Of a stretch of DNA of 64,000 bases, positions 1 to 13,855 are shown in pieces. The first letter of the stretch is position 1. Every line of letters starts with the position of its first letter. The notes beneath the pieces are model-generated. The model searched no databases, was not told where the DNA came from, and worked only from the letters and a program-made list of their open reading frames with translations. The position numbers were made by a program, and so were the translations under genes. Origin of the DNA: Rostratula benghalensis (taxonomy: Eukaryota; Chordata; Aves; Charadriiformes; Rostratulidae); contig VXAI01000157.1 in NCBI GenBank assembly GCA_013399305.1, positions 1,096,002 to 1,160,001 of the forward strand. The letters run 5' to 3'.

Positions 1-2689
1 GATGATAGGATTTTGTGAAATAACCAATGTAAATTGTCTTAAAATTTCATGAATTTGTGTAGGTTTTGAATGTGGATCTCTGTCAGTGTTTGGTGTGTCT
101 TTGTTTCTGTAAACACAGAGTTAGCAAAATGAAAATGCGTGTTGCATTAAACAAAAGCGTAGAAAATGCAGCATTTTCTAGTAACCATTATTATTATCAT
201 CATCTGAATAATGCCCTATGAGATATGGTATGGCTTCACAGTAGTGAAGTATTCCAGGGTGTTTTTGGGGAAGAGCTTTCAGGAAGGTAATTTACAGCCC
301 CATTTTGCTACTTATCTTCACCTCCTAGATTTCTTGTTTGCTTGGAAATATTGCCACATACTGACCTGAGCATTTTCAGTTCAAATGGCAGCCAGTTAGT
401 ACCTTGGTAAGAAATTAAGTCTAATGGAATGGCTTCACAATGAAATTTACACCATGGAGTCTAGGCATGATTTCACAATCATTAATACTGTATCTGTGCA
501 CTACCGTATTGGTCACAGAAGAATTGTAATGTTGGGTACATGATTGCCATTCTGTCACATTATGTAGAATATATGCAACTAATGCAGAGTTTATGCCAGC
601 CTTGCATTTTTATGCTGTCTTTATTCTGAGAGAGTGGGCTATGCAACCACTGGTGCAAAATTAACCTATTGACTTCCTATTAAGTATATTTTAACAGTTG
701 AAATTAATCTAGCCCCCTGTATTATCTGACCACTGACTATAGCATTTTGATTCTACACCAAGAGCCTGATGGCTAGGTGATGCTCTGCATGGTAGTGTCT
801 AGAGGCATAATTGACTAACAGCAGCATTTTTTTTATCCAAGAGTTCCAGACCCTGTGGATATTCAGTCCTGTCTTTCTCTTTATGGATGTTTTATACTAT
901 ACTTTTAAAGTTTTGGGGCTATTGCAGAATGTGCTGGAATACTTTTGCATTGTTTAAAAAACATTAATCACACTCCAGTTGCAGTGCTTTTAAACTGGTA
1001 GTGATAGACAACCAGTAGGTCAGCAAAGTCTTTGTATCCCAAGAACACCATTCCACAGCCTTGTTACTTGTGAATTTTGCTGGCCTACTACTAAGATACC
1101 TAGATCATCTTTCTGGCTACTGTCACTGCTGATCAGCCAGTACATATTGAAATTACTTGTGTATCCAGTTCTACATTCTTCTAAGCGTGAAGAACAGTGG
1201 GCATCTAAAAGGTGTGATTGCCAGCTTCTCGGGATTTCATTGGGGTCAACCCCCTGTGAAAAATATTCAGAGAAATTGAATCTTCATGAATGGGTTGAAA
1301 TTGTATATTTTATCATATCTTCACCTAAGGGATGGTTATTACTTATATTCTTTATTGTCTAAACAGATAAGAAATGTAATCTTCAACAAGATAAACTAAA
1401 CCCACCTGTCTTAGTGGTACAATTTAATGCTAAAACTGCTACAGGTAGGACTGCAGTTAGATAACCTATTCATAACCTTGTTTCAAAGTATGCAAACCAA
1501 CTCTTCCAGTATCTCTTCACATGGGTTGTGGATGATAACCATCCAGATGCTGCTGAAGATCTCTCAGCTTCTTAACATCTCTTCTGTGCTGGGGGTGTGC
1601 AGGATGCAGTGTCTCAAATGAAGCCTCACAAGTGCTGAGCAGAGGAGAGTCACCTCACTATGCCTAATGGCTGTGTTCTTGCTCACGGAGATAAATGCTC
1701 TCTTCTCTTCCTCATGCAATGGGATATGTTTTAAGACAAGCCTCTTTTCTTACATGTATAACTATTGAGGAATGTACTTCAGAAGTTCAGGAGGAAAGGT
1801 TGTAGTTCCCAAAATAAAAAGGAACAGAAAGTCTTTCTAGATCTTCTTTATCCTAAAGCTTTCATTCATTGTTGTACCAAGTGTAGTAATTATTAAATGG
1901 CTTCCAGCTTTTGACCTCCCATGTGTTTACTTTCACGTTTCCATACTTTCAACATGCAGGAAACATGAACAATTGCTGGAGAAGCCTTTCAGTTCAAACA
2001 CAGAAACTCAGTTTGTATATTTATCAAAGTTCTTGCTGATACGGAGATGGAGTTTACTCACTTGGTCCTTCCTCTTGCAATCTTGGGCTTTGTTCTAATA
2101 TTGTAGATATTAATACCTCTGTAGGCTTCAGCTTCAGCAAAACCACTGCCACAGAAAGCCAAGTACTGCATTTATCAGTTTGAGAGCTCAATTGCCAACT
2201 ATCAAATAAACTGTTAGATCTATATATTCCTGAGACACCCTCTGATCCCACACTGCCTTTGCCTGACTACCAGAGTTCTGGCTACTTCATGGTTGATGAC
2301 AAGTTAATCTGTTTATCTCCCAAGATAAACAAAACAATCCAAATAGAATTGATTCTCCTACACAACAGTGCTTTAGTCTTTTTAAAATAATGATCCCAAG
2401 CATATTGCACTATTTGTTCTCCTTAATGCAACTGGTTTGCAATTTTGGTAATTCATTCCTGTGCATAGAGCTGTGAGTTAGTCTCTCTTCAGCAGTCACG
2501 AACCTTTTCTCACATCTAGAATCTAATGGCATCTCCCTTTAGTGTCCTCAACTGCTGATTCTGTCACTCACCAGTAAGAGAGTGTAGACACTCTTAATAT
2601 GCTTTTTCCTAGGACTGCTATCAGCCTGAGGCCTCTTGTCTCACTTTCATGGCCCTCCTTGGGACCTGCTTGAACAAAATCAGCTGTCC

Positions 2690-3220
2690 CCAGAGCTGGA
2701 TTTTTAAGCTACTTTTTATACAGCCTGGGGTGTGGTTGGCTTTGTGAGCTGTGAGTGCATATTGCAAGCTCGTGTCCAACTTTTCACTCACAAGCACCTC
2801 CAAGTCCTTCTCTTCTGGGCTGCTCCCAACTTATTCAGCCCCCAGTCTGTGTTGATGCTGGGGATTACCCTGAGCTGGACCTTACTATTTACCTCGTTGA
2901 ACCTCCTGAGGTTCATATGGACCCACTCAAGCCTGTCAAGATCCCTCTGGATGGCATCCCGTCCCTCAGCCAGATGGTGTAGCATACCAGCTACACCACT
3001 CAACTTGGTGTTACCTACAAACGTGCTGAGAGTGCACTCAGTCCCATTATTGGTGTCATTATTGAAGACAACAATGAAGATATTAAATAGTACTGGTCCT
3101 ACTGGGGACCTTTGAGGGGCACCACTCATTGCTGGGTTCCACTTTGTCTTCGAGACGTTGTTTCTAACTCTTTGGATGCTGCCAGTCTGCCACTTCCTTA
3201 CCTGTCTGCCCATCCGTCAC
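2690..3220 (-). mobile_element. CR1 LINE fragment, internal RT part
   Basis: The minus strand reads as part of CR1 reverse transcriptase. A frame at 3213-2788 contains SGAPQ..PVGPVLFNIFI, the counterpart of the CR1 block SGVPQGSVLGPVLFNIFI, then a region matching FADDTKLSG, then QRDLDRLEW and FNEVNSK. The catalytic FADD is changed to FVGN, so this copy cannot encode active reverse transcriptase. The fragment lacks the CR1 3' tail on its left side and everything upstream of the RT palm on its right side, so it is truncated at both ends. The left boundary is approximate, because similarity fades near 2,700. It lies inside the COMMD10 intron, antisense to the gene. Confidence 0.85.
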
Positions 3221-6200
3221 ATCCTTATCTCTCCTATGTAGAGTTAAGAATATTGTGCAGAACAGTATGCATGTTAAAAACCTTTTTGTGACTAAAAGGA
3301 GGAGAAAAGTTTTGTTAGTGTTCTTTTCCATAGTAGCATATAAATATTATTGCAAGAGAAAGCATTTTAAACCATTTCCTTTCTTTATTATGCTTTTAAA
3401 ATTTAAACCTTTGGTAGTCAGCAAATATATTCTTGGCATTCTCTCCATATATAACAGGGCATGGAAACATGCTAGATTATTTTAAAAGTTTCATAACTTC
3501 TTAGATTGCAAGATTATGTATCAATGACTAAACAGTATACTGCACTTTCAATTTATATATAATTATAACTGTTATAATCAGTGTAGACAACACATTAAGC
3601 AAATAATTTTTCAGTATTTTTTGGAAGAAGTGACAACGTCTTAAAACATATATTTAAACAGCAGTTTATACATTCATTCATACAGACAAAACAGCATTTG
3701 CAAGCTGACCCATAACACACCTAATTTTTCCATTTTCCCTTTGAAGAATGTGTATGTTTGAAAGGTAAAAATCTGAAAGATGTTAAGCATAGCTTAAGTA
3801 CAAAATTTCATGTCTATCTTTATGAAAAGATTACATTATGTAATATAACTTTTTGTTCCTTGCTTTACCATTTTATTTTTGCATCATGCAGTGCTAGCTT
3901 GAAAGAGCATTGAAAGAGATTAATTTGGATCTAAATGGGATTTGTATTGAGAAAAAAACATAGAAAGTATCTTCACTTTTGATTCTCACTGAATCCATTG
4001 CAGCTGGCGCGAGTGCTACATTGTTCTCCGTCCATCTGCAGAGTACTCCAAATCTAGTGCTGTATTCCTTCACTTTGCTCACTCTTTTAAAGCAACCTGT
4101 ATGAACTATAATTCAATAGTACACAGACTCAAAGAAAGAGAGGTTTGATACCCTCTTTCCAATTGCTTGTGTTAGGCAAAAGTTGGTTCTTTTTTTTCCC
4201 TGAGAAGGTATTACCTGTATAGTTATGTTCATATTCTGGCATTGAAGGAATCTGCAGGTGAGAGTTTTGATTTAATTTGCACTGTGTGTAAAAACACTTA
4301 CACAGCACTTTCTGTCTGCAGCACTCTGTCCAGTTCTCTTTGCAGGCTGTGAAAATTCACACCAGACCACTGCATCAAGCTTTGAATATCTTTTCAGTGA
4401 AAGTAACAAAACAAGATCACTGAAATTACATTGTCTAAAATCCAAAATAACTGATTTTTGCTAGCATATGTGTAACCTCCAGCAAAAAGCTGAGAGAGAA
4501 AAGTTGTTGGTGAATTGCTTCATAATAAGTGATTGTCCCCACAATTCCTCTTTACTTTGCAGTAATAATCAGAAAAGACTATCCAACTACTCAGTTGGGG
4601 TTTTTTTTCATTTTTTTTTTTAAATCCTCATAGAAATAGAAAGCATTTTTGTCTGCTTTGGTCCACTTTGCTTTTTAAAGATGTCTCCCAGTTTTTCACT
4701 CTGCCATGTTGCCTGAGAAATGTTGATATTTGCTTGTGTCAGGGTAGCTGTGTCTTTTTCATATCACACTGACATCAGTGTGTCCTTGATGGAAATGAAT
4801 GGACCAGACTTGGGGCCTCGCCGAATTGCATCTGGCAAGGAAGAGATACTGGCTAGAAGTCTGGCATTTATTTGTAAATTGTGATTTCTCTGGCAAAAGC
4901 TGTACCTCTCTCCTGTTTCTTAGAATACAGTAAAAATAGTAAGTGACTTCCTAATAAAATTAAAAAAGGAAAAGAAAATATGCATTGCTTTGCAAATGGT
5001 CTTGTTCCCTAGAAGTTATGTCTCTGATCCTGCTGGGCACTAGACTGCTGCTAGTTAACATCCCTCACTCCTGTCTGGTTCCCAATGTCTTTCAGCAGCT
5101 GAGGCTTGTGTGCAAGCACCTGATTGGAGATCAGAGACATGCTTGCTGACAGCTACTAACACCCATTTAGCACACAAAAAACCCTCGAACTTTTTATCTT
5201 TGCTTGTCTCCAAACAAAACACAAATTGCTGATACTCTGAGTGACCCATCGCAAACAAAAGAACTAATTTACAAATTATCTAATCTTGACATTTTGCAAA
5301 TATTTAAGCAGATTTTACACAGATCTGAGCTTTCTTAGATCTTTCCTGGCGCTGCTGGAATCTTTTATCCAGCCTTTCCTTGTGCCTCAGTAGAAACAAT
5401 AGATACTTTCAGGTTTTCTGGTGGTGAAGAAAGGCCTTTCATGGTAAAACAATGTAGTGTTGCAGTATCTTATTGAACCAGGTAGTCTCAGAAGCTGATG
5501 CTGTGAAAAGATGCCAGCTTTCTCCATTCATCTAAATCCTTCTGAAAGTGTTATTTGTCTGCATGACTACACCATACAGAATTCCTATTGGAGCAGTTGC
5601 TCTAGATGTGGATGCAGAGAATGATAACCTGTGTTTCTTCTCCTGGACGCATGAAGTTTTGTTTGGCTTTTAGTTGAGGCCACTGGGGTGGCTTCCTGAG
5701 CAGTTTGGAGCAAGATTTGAGCTTTCTCCAAGTTTAGCTTTCTTCAGACCCAACTTTACATGTGTATCTGCTTTAAACATAAAGGATTTGCAACTCCATG
5801 TTAATCATGTCAGCTACAAGCAAGCTGTGTGAGAAGCTCTCTAGAACACTCTGTGTATGTTGTTGAGCTCTCCTTGCCATAGGAGATTTTGGCCATTGAA
5901 TACCTACAGACCAATCTGTCTCAGCATGGCTTTGATGCTGCAGGGCTGAGCTTCACTGTCCTAAGATACTTGCTCACGTTGCAGAATTTGCCACTTGAGT
6001 CCATTATCTGAAGTTTTCAAATGTCAGTGCTAGGCTTATGTTGCACACTCAGTTCTGTGAGCTTCCTAGAATTGCATAATTTTCTGAGTCCAATAACGGA
6101 ATATTTAATAACTATGCCTACATGACATCTTTTTTACATGTAGTTTGCAATAAATGAATTTGGCTGTGATCAAGTTCAGCAAATGTGTGAGATTAGAAAA

Positions 6201-9200
6201 ACTTAAAAGCATTTGTGCAGCCAGCATGCTTACTGCTGGGCTCTCTATTTCTTCAGCAGTAGCTCTCGGTGAGTACAGGCGTAGGAAGAAAAGAGAATTC
6301 CTTACTGTTCAAGGTGAATGTAAGACTTGTGTCAGTCTTGATGTGAGATATCTTTAGCATACAAGTGTGAACTCATTGGTCTTTGTGGTGTTTGAACACT
6401 TGCATGATAGCCCTGGTGGAAATCAATGAAACTACTGAGTTGTAACTCCTTGTTTTTCCCTGTGGTGTTCATTAACTTATTTTTTTTTTATTTTTAGTAT
6501 CATCATTTCTGTGCCAAATAAGCTGTACCAAAACGTGAAAGATCAAAGAATTTAATTTATTCTCAGGAATAAAATTATTTAGTCATCAAAGCAGAGTTCT
6601 GACTAAAGAAGAAGGTTGTATTCTTAGAGTCACAGACTGTTCACTGTATAAGCAATATGCAACAATTAGGGTGTACGTGCTTTCCCAGAGACTCTTTTCT
6701 CCATAATTGATACATTGAAATGTAATAGGAAGAAAGGGTCTATTTATTTTAAACTTTTAGTGTGGTTGCCTATTCAGAGAGCTTTCTCCAGTGGTAGGAG
6801 TACAGTATAATTTGCAAAATTATATGAGAGATAAAATGGGAAAGTTATTATTATTAGGACCTGTGTTCTTTAGATTAATCAGTGGTATTCTTAGGAATTA
6901 TGTGGCGGCCTATTAATGAATGAAACTAAAAATTTTCAAACACTTTTCCTGGATACCGTGTTTGGGAATTAGACCTACACATTTTCCTATTGAACCCTGA
7001 AATTACAATGACACATTTGTGCAGATGGATGCTTTATGCTGTTAGTGACTGATCCTGTGTGGAAACTAGTGAGAAATCAGTAATGAACTTGTTCTGCATA
7101 TAGTTATCTTCAAAGAACGGAAGGGCATGTGAAGGTATGTACAAAATACAGAGCAGAGATAGAAGGAAGCCAACCTTTCAGTAGACGTTCTATGAGACAT
7201 TTTCTGTGGAACATGCAGGGATGTATCTTTACAAAAGACCTGCTTTTAAATATTTATTGTGATTGCACGCTTTGATACACACCTCTTTCCCCAAAAACCA
7301 AGCTTGTTCACTGTGATATTTTTGTTAAAGTATATTTAACATAATCTTTGCACAGAAGTGACAACCCTACAACTCTAGATTTCTGTTTTTGAGAGGTTTT
7401 CCATGCAAAAGTATCATTAAAAGACCAATGAACCTAATGATGTTATTTATAGGAATGTAAATTCATTTGTACACTCAGGGCAACAGAATCCTCTGTCTGA
7501 ATACAGCTGTTGGAAAAAATTACCTTGCTATCTCCTTGTCTTTAGCAAGATAGTATTTATTCTTTGTTTCCAGATAATTGTCTCAGTTTTAAAAGCATTT
7601 TTCTCCCCTGCTGTGAAGAAAGGGACCTGTCTGCCTCTAGTGCTCTAAGATCTTCTGAGCCTATTTGGTCCAGCCAGTAATGGTTATTTTCGTGAGGGTG
7701 GCAGGGAACAGAATTGAACATGCAAATGACTGACAGTTCTTATTGCTGTTTGGAAATATGTCAGGTCTTCTGCAGGTCTCCATATCCTGTGGAGTCTGTT
7801 GGCTCACTACCGGACTGGGCAATTAATTTATTCTAGGCACTTGCACTGAAAACAAGCTCAGATGATGCTGTATCTTCTGGAGTAAGACTATCAGTATGTA
7901 TCTCCAAACCATCAATTTCCCTTAACACGTTGATTGGATCTCAGGAATGAACACAGCTTTAGGGAGGGAGCATACAAACACATTGCAAAGGGAAGGAAGG
8001 ACATCCGTAGTATGCTGCTGATATTAATCTCCCTAAATACCACAGGGAATTTGAAATTCTTAAGCTTATATGGAAAAGAAATACACTTTTGAAAAGTAGA
8101 ATGTAGTATGTGTACAAACTAAATGTTAACATATCAATCAGGAAAAGAGGGGATTAGTATGAAAGATGTTCCATTTTGTAACAGTGGCACTGTAATACAG
8201 TCATGATTTTTTTTCCTCGACAAAAATAATTATTTGGTATTGCAAATGGAATTAGGCTTGGAAGAAGAATGAAGTCTGTTTTCTGATGATGTGAAAGAAG
8301 TGTAATTAGTAATGCATAAGTTGGTATTTAACTCCCTGTGTTCTGCTGAATCCCTGAGCTCAATTACATCCATCTACAGCTGTAAGAATATAAAGAAGTC
8401 ATAATTGCTGTCTCTTATGTTCCAAGAGTTAAGGAACAGGTGTGCTTTTAAGTGATGCTGGTCTGTTTTAGTGCATCTGCATTTCTTACCAGGCTACAAT
8501 TCATCTTTCTGACCAAGCAGCTTAAAATTGCTGATAAATTCTGTGAGATGCAGCTTCCCATCTGTAACTGCCTAAGTGAATGCTTAGTTCTCCAGGGTCC
8601 AAGGAAATTTAAAGGAATTCTGAATTGATGTAGCAAAGAAACGGATAGGTCCTGAGGGAAATGCTGGCTACTAAGAATCATCTGGGGTCTGTTTAGGAAT
8701 GCATCTGAATTTGGCCATAAACCGATTAGTTTAATTATCCATATCCTCCTATTATATCTGAGATTTCAAGGATATCTAATAGGAATAAATTGGAGAATGG
8801 AAAGCAAATGTGAAAATACTCTTCTATTAAACCTAATTGAGATGTGGTTCAAGATAGTACTAAAGGTTATATTAGAATATAGAGACTGGGATATGTGTTG
8901 GTTCAGCTAGTTATTATTAACAAACTTCACTGAATACACTGTAATTTTTTACATGTGCTCAGTCATAGAACATTATCATTATCAGTAGACATTTAGATAT
9001 ACAAACCAGCCTGTCCCTCCATCTGTTTGCTTCAGAATACTTGGCATTTATTTTGCAACGTCGTAAAAGTAGTTACAGCTTTGCAGTTCAGAACTATTAT
9101 AGCAATATCAATTTTTCATATTCAAGTTACCTTTAAAATGAGAAGTTTGCTTTTTATTTATAACTCCTAGTTCCTTGCTCTATGCCTATGCATGAGGTGG

Positions 9201-9680
9201 GAGAGTTAAATATGTCAAATACAGCTGGGCAATAAATAAGGTTGCAAAATTCAGTCACTAGTAATAAAGCTTTTTGCAGTAGTACATTAAAACAGAAGTG
9301 TCTAGAACACTGGATTANAATTATCATACTAACAACAACCACCAAATCCTTTGATTATAACCAGGAATTTGCCTCTGCTTTCTGAAGTATTTTAAGGAGA
9401 CATTTTTTGCATGGTTTCCACAGAAACATTTTGCAGCAAGAAAGTATTCATGTTTAAAATAAATTGTTAGCTGAGGCAATGGAAAATTGGTCGCTCTTTT
9501 ACGTTTTATGTAGTTGAATCTTCATGATTTTATGCTGATGATTGTGTTCAGCTAAATATTGGGCTGATTGCTGGTGGTTGTAAGCTAAGTGTATATTGAA
9601 TGATTGTAGCTATTTTGTGGAATTAGCCATACATTCAGAATAGCTGTTTTGGATAGGATAGCAGGAAGTTTTTATCTTCA

Positions 9681-9727
9681 TTTTCCTTTCTCTTCTCTCC
9701 CCTCTTTCCCACCCTCTCCCCCCTCCC
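9681..9727 (+). repeat. pyrimidine-rich tract
   Basis: A C/T tract of about 47 bases with a single A interruption near 9,711 lies in the COMMD10 intron. It is not followed by a recognisable exon, so it is listed as low-complexity sequence and not as a splice acceptor. Confidence 0.7.
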
Positions 9728-11789
9728 AAAGGGAATTTGGTTTTGAACAGCTGTTTTAGAGAATAGTGAAGATATTATGTTTTTTAAGATGTTACCAGAC
9801 AATAAATGAGAAGATAAGTAAGAGGAGAAAACAACTCTAATCAGTTTAACTTATTAGAATTTCACAGTTCTCAGGAGGCTGCAAATTGCAAATAGATAAA
9901 ACACTGGGTGAAAGAAGAGGTAGAATGAAACCAGATTATGTGTAGATCTAGAAAGGCAAAATGGCACTAAAATTTAATTTTAACACTTAAAAATACATTC
10001 AGTAGTGATATGTGGCCAAATATATTAAGCCACACGTTTCAGAAAACTTACTACTCTATTCCTTACAGCGGATTCTGAGTGATGTAAAGATCTGTCTTGG
10101 GCAACACCTGCAATTCGTGCCAACTTTGCCGGTAGTAAATGCAATGCTCTGTCATGTTTAACAGCAGATGAGCTGTTGAACTTAACAACAGCTTTATGTA
10201 GCTGAAGATGCTGCACATCACCACTTCAGCTCATTGAGCGCATCACTCCAGTGCTGTCCCTGCCACTCCTAATGGATATTGAATCAGACAAAAAGCCCAT
10301 CTCCGCATTTTCAAAGCTGCCCAGAGAATGAGTGTTTGGTCTTCATAAGAATGGCATCTTCAAATATGTTTTTCTGACGCTATGAAGCTGTGACCCTCAA
10401 GGCTAAAACTCTTTAAAAGTAGGACGGAGGACTTCTACTGCCAGAGCGACAAAGTTTGGGGCGTCATTAGAAAGAGTTAGAGTGACCGACCATGACAGTG
10501 GGAATAAATTCAGTTTAGTTTTCTAGTTACTCTGTTTAGTTTTCTTTCACATCAAGATGATAACAGCAAAGAGAAAATGAGATGCCAGAAATGAGGGAAA
10601 GAGTAGAGTGAAGGTGAGGAATGGGAGGAAATTTATCAGGAAAAAGGAAAAGAGAATGATGTACTTGATAGAAGGAAGGAACGAGTTAGATATCCAGCAA
10701 ATTACTGTTTTCTTATTTACGTTCAGGGAAACACATACTAGGTCACAGACAACATCTGAAAACCTGTATGTGTAGATAAAAGAAGGCAGCTTAGCTGCAC
10801 TTTTAGTAAATAGGCTGAGACTCTATCTGCACACAGTGACATTTAATTAAGTCAGTAAGCTGAAAGTGATTTATTTTTTTTTATCCTATGTTTTAGTTAT
10901 GCTTGAAAAATTATTGCAGTTTGTAATTTTGTATCCTTATCTGAGAAAAATTCCATAAAATAGATTAGGAATTTTCCTTCTCTGGGGGCTTTAGCAATAT
11001 TCTATCTATACAGTAATTTGTAATGCTATTTTACTGAGGAATTAAAGAACTGGATGGTAACCTAGTCCTGTGACACATTGTTTCAATTATAGTTGTTTAT
11101 GTTCACCCAGCATAAAGCAAATAATGAATAATGGATATATCAGCTAAAAATGGGGGGCCACCAGCCTGTCAGACGTAGCTTTTTCTTGTAGAAACCTAGA
11201 AATGATACGATGGTTTCATGGTCTATATAGGAACTCCTGATCACATAAGAGTGGTCGTTTGACACCTTCCTCAAGGTATTCACACAGTGAGAAATTTAAT
11301 ATTGTAAAAATAACATTTTAACTGGTGCCACACTTCTGTGCACTTTTTTTGGGACCCTGTTCTCCGCTAAAGTCATGTTGTAGATGTACCAGGTTTTTAC
11401 ACACAGACACAGTTCTGTTTTAGCAGAGGATTAAGTGAAGATAAACAACATATTTCATAAAAGATTGTTATATCCTCTCTCTCATTGACACTCCCACCCC
11501 CACCCCTAGATCAGAAACGTAGGCTGGCACAGTACGCTTTCCGTTAGATCTCCACAGACATTTGCCTGCCACAGTGCAACATAAATTTTCTCTCAGTTTT
11601 CACACTGTGATTATTAAATAATAATGGAAAGAGAGATCTCAACCTGTTCATAAAGAATAGTGATATTTTTTTTAGTATAAAAAGGAACCCAAATTAAAAG
11701 GATCACACTTTTTTCATTTGCATACCCTATCTTGTATCTTGCAATAATTGATGTGGTTAGATGAAAACATGAAAGACAAGCTTTCTTTC

Positions 11790-11790
<1 letters not shown>

Positions 11791-11837
<47 letters not shown>
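11791..11837 (+). repeat. compound (TG)10(AG)n microsatellite
   Basis: Ten TG units (11,791-11,810) pass directly into about thirteen AG units (11,811-11,837) with no interruption. Such perfect compound dinucleotide arrays are usually length-polymorphic. The minus-strand open frames here, rich in SLSLSL and THTHTH, are translations of this repeat and not genes. Confidence 0.97.
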
Positions 11838-11842
<5 letters not shown>

Positions 11843-13795
11843 ACTTTGCTTGCTGATCTGAAGCAGTACCAGAAGATGCCCTTCTGGAATGAGACATAGG
11901 GCTTGGAGGAATGAGATCTGGTGGTTGAGAATGTCACACATCCACTGCCCCTCTCTGGAGACATTGCAAAACTGTCCTGTTGGAATCTAGCAGACTCTTC
12001 TGCCAGAAACCATGCAAGAGATGACCCTGACTATTCATTGGAACTGATAAACTTTAAGATATGTGGTATCTTCCTTTTATTCTGAAGGTCCTCTTTTCGG
12101 TTTCTCTTCCTTCCTTCCGCTCAAACACCTAAGTCCTTCTGGAATGGCAAATGCCAAACAAATATCCAGGCTGAAATGGTAGATCCATTTGCTATTACTG
12201 TTTCTTTCTTCTTCCTTCTACCCGCTTTCTTTCTCAAGAAACCCCTTGTTTGCTTTCTCTTTGTTTCTTAGCTGTTAGAAAGCCTTTAAAAATGCTTTTA
12301 CTTCCCTGTCACGCCATTATGCTTTCTGGAAGGAGGATCAGCTGGAGTCATGGCAAAGAGAACTGCTGTCCTGGTAGTTTTATTTTGTATTCACCATACG
12401 ATTCCCAGAATTGCATTGTTCCTTCCCAGAGGGGGAAGATTGGTCTCTCATGCAAATCACTGGTCCTTTTCTAGGCTTTTGTAGCCTTCCTGAAATTGTT
12501 GGAAAGGATCCTTCTTTCTGCAGAGCGGGGAGGAGGAATTGCACCAGACAGGCTGGCCCCAGTCATTTTATCCCTTTCCTGTGTCTTACAGCTCCTTTTG
12601 AGGAGCAGGCACCAGGCAGTACCTATCCTGAGTTCCCAGGGCTTCGGCTGCTCTTGTGCATTTGGTGCGCCAAATTCCGCAGCATTATTTGACTCAAATC
12701 GAGACTTGCATCGGTATGAGAATACACAGAATCTGGCCCACAGCCTTGTCTCTGTGCAGAAGTATGCTTGCTTATTTAAGCTGAATTGATAAATAAGTGC
12801 TTTTCTGCTGACTTAAGTGGTACATGAAGTCGGTACCAGTTAAACAAAATAAGCATGTGTTATTGCAGCTGATAATATTTTGTGAGTAGAGGTGTCCACA
12901 GACTCCGTTTTCGCAGAGCCTTGTTAGTGTTTATGGAAGTGCAGCTGTTATCCTCAGGAATGCCTCCAAGCCTTGGAAAGTCTAGGAACAACACAGAGAA
13001 TGTGCAGTAATAGTTAGGCATTTCTTTTAAAAGAAGTGAAGTGACAAAGCAAAGTAGAAGGAGCAAGGCTAGGAACAGGCTGGATAGATCTGCACTGTGA
13101 TTGAAAGTAACAGGTATTAAACTACCTGTTTCTCACCAAGTGAGTTAAGCAGGACAGAAATTTTAATTTAACCCCCATATCCACAGACATGCATGCAGAG
13201 GATTATTACCACTGTTTTACCTGCAGTAGTTTCCATCACTTGTTTTATTTTGCTTTTTTTAGTGTTTGAGCGCAGCTTTGAAGCTGTTGTGTTAATTGTT
13301 AACTTGAGCTGAGTCTGTGCATAGATGCCTATAGCAGTGTCAGCATGCTAAGATCATAACTGTTAGATGAATGAATGGAAGTATGAGCTTTGTGCCAGTG
13401 CAGCACATTAATAGCTGTGCAGGTTCAATCAGATACACTGGTGACTTTGTCATTGTGTAGTGGTATTTACCAGATCTTAGGCAGACTGCTGAGAAAGATG
13501 AATGTGATCTTTCATTTCTATCTGACTTAAAAATAAGGTAACAAAATCATTTTCATATAATGTTTTATTATTATTCTTCGCAGCAGGATAATAGGTGTAC
13601 CTGTAGTCTTGAATTCTTCACTGAGAAGGAATGTGCATATATGAGGGACATCATAGTGAATGGAAGGAAAACTAACTGCTGCAACCATTCTCTTTCGCGT
13701 AGCTTAATCTCATAGTCTGAATTGCTGGAATTAGTACCAAAAAGAAAAGAAAAAAGTATGCTTATTGCCTTTTTTTTTTTTTTTTTCCTTCACAG

Positions 13796-13855
13796 GACCT
13801 GAAGAAAGTGTTTGTAGAATTTAGTCATCAGGAGCTGTTTGAGTTCTATAACAAG
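13796..13855 (+). CDS. COMMD10: COMMD10 penultimate coding exon
   Basis: This 60-base exon encodes exactly 20 codons beginning DLKKVFVEFSH and ending ELFEFYNK. The match is to the conserved C-terminal COMM domain of COMMD10, recognised from memory of the vertebrate protein. COMMD10 is a subunit of the Commander/CCC complex (COMMD proteins with CCDC22 and CCDC93), which works with Retriever in endosomal recycling of membrane proteins. The COMM domain mediates COMMD-COMMD dimerisation and ring assembly. The exon is preceded by a long T-rich tract and CACAG acceptor, and followed by donor AAG|GTCTGT, which has a weaker than usual +3/+4. Both boundaries are phase 0, and joining to the next exon keeps the frame. 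The exon is too short to stand out as an open frame. Confidence 0.93.

Larger units (their letters stand above)
1..13795 (+). other. COMMD10: COMMD10 intron (5' part outside window)
   Basis: This stretch precedes the penultimate coding exon of COMMD10 and contains no exon I could recognise, so it is read as at least 13.8 kb of a single intron. COMMD10 introns are also very large in mammals, which fits. It is mostly AT-rich unique sequence. It holds one internal CR1 fragment, a pyrimidine tract, a (TG)n(AG)n microsatellite, a CpG-bearing block near 10.04-10.50 kb and one undetermined base (n at 9,317). I looked for the earlier COMM-domain exon but did not find it, so it is probably upstream of the window. 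A short or divergent exon could still have been missed. Confidence 0.7.

Noticed and set aside
2732..3115. 127-codon plus-strand frame
   Set aside because: Antisense shadow of the CR1 RT fragment.
11614..11964. Minus-strand frame with SLSLSLSL and HTHTHT runs
   Set aside because: It is a translation of the (TG)n(AG)n microsatellite.
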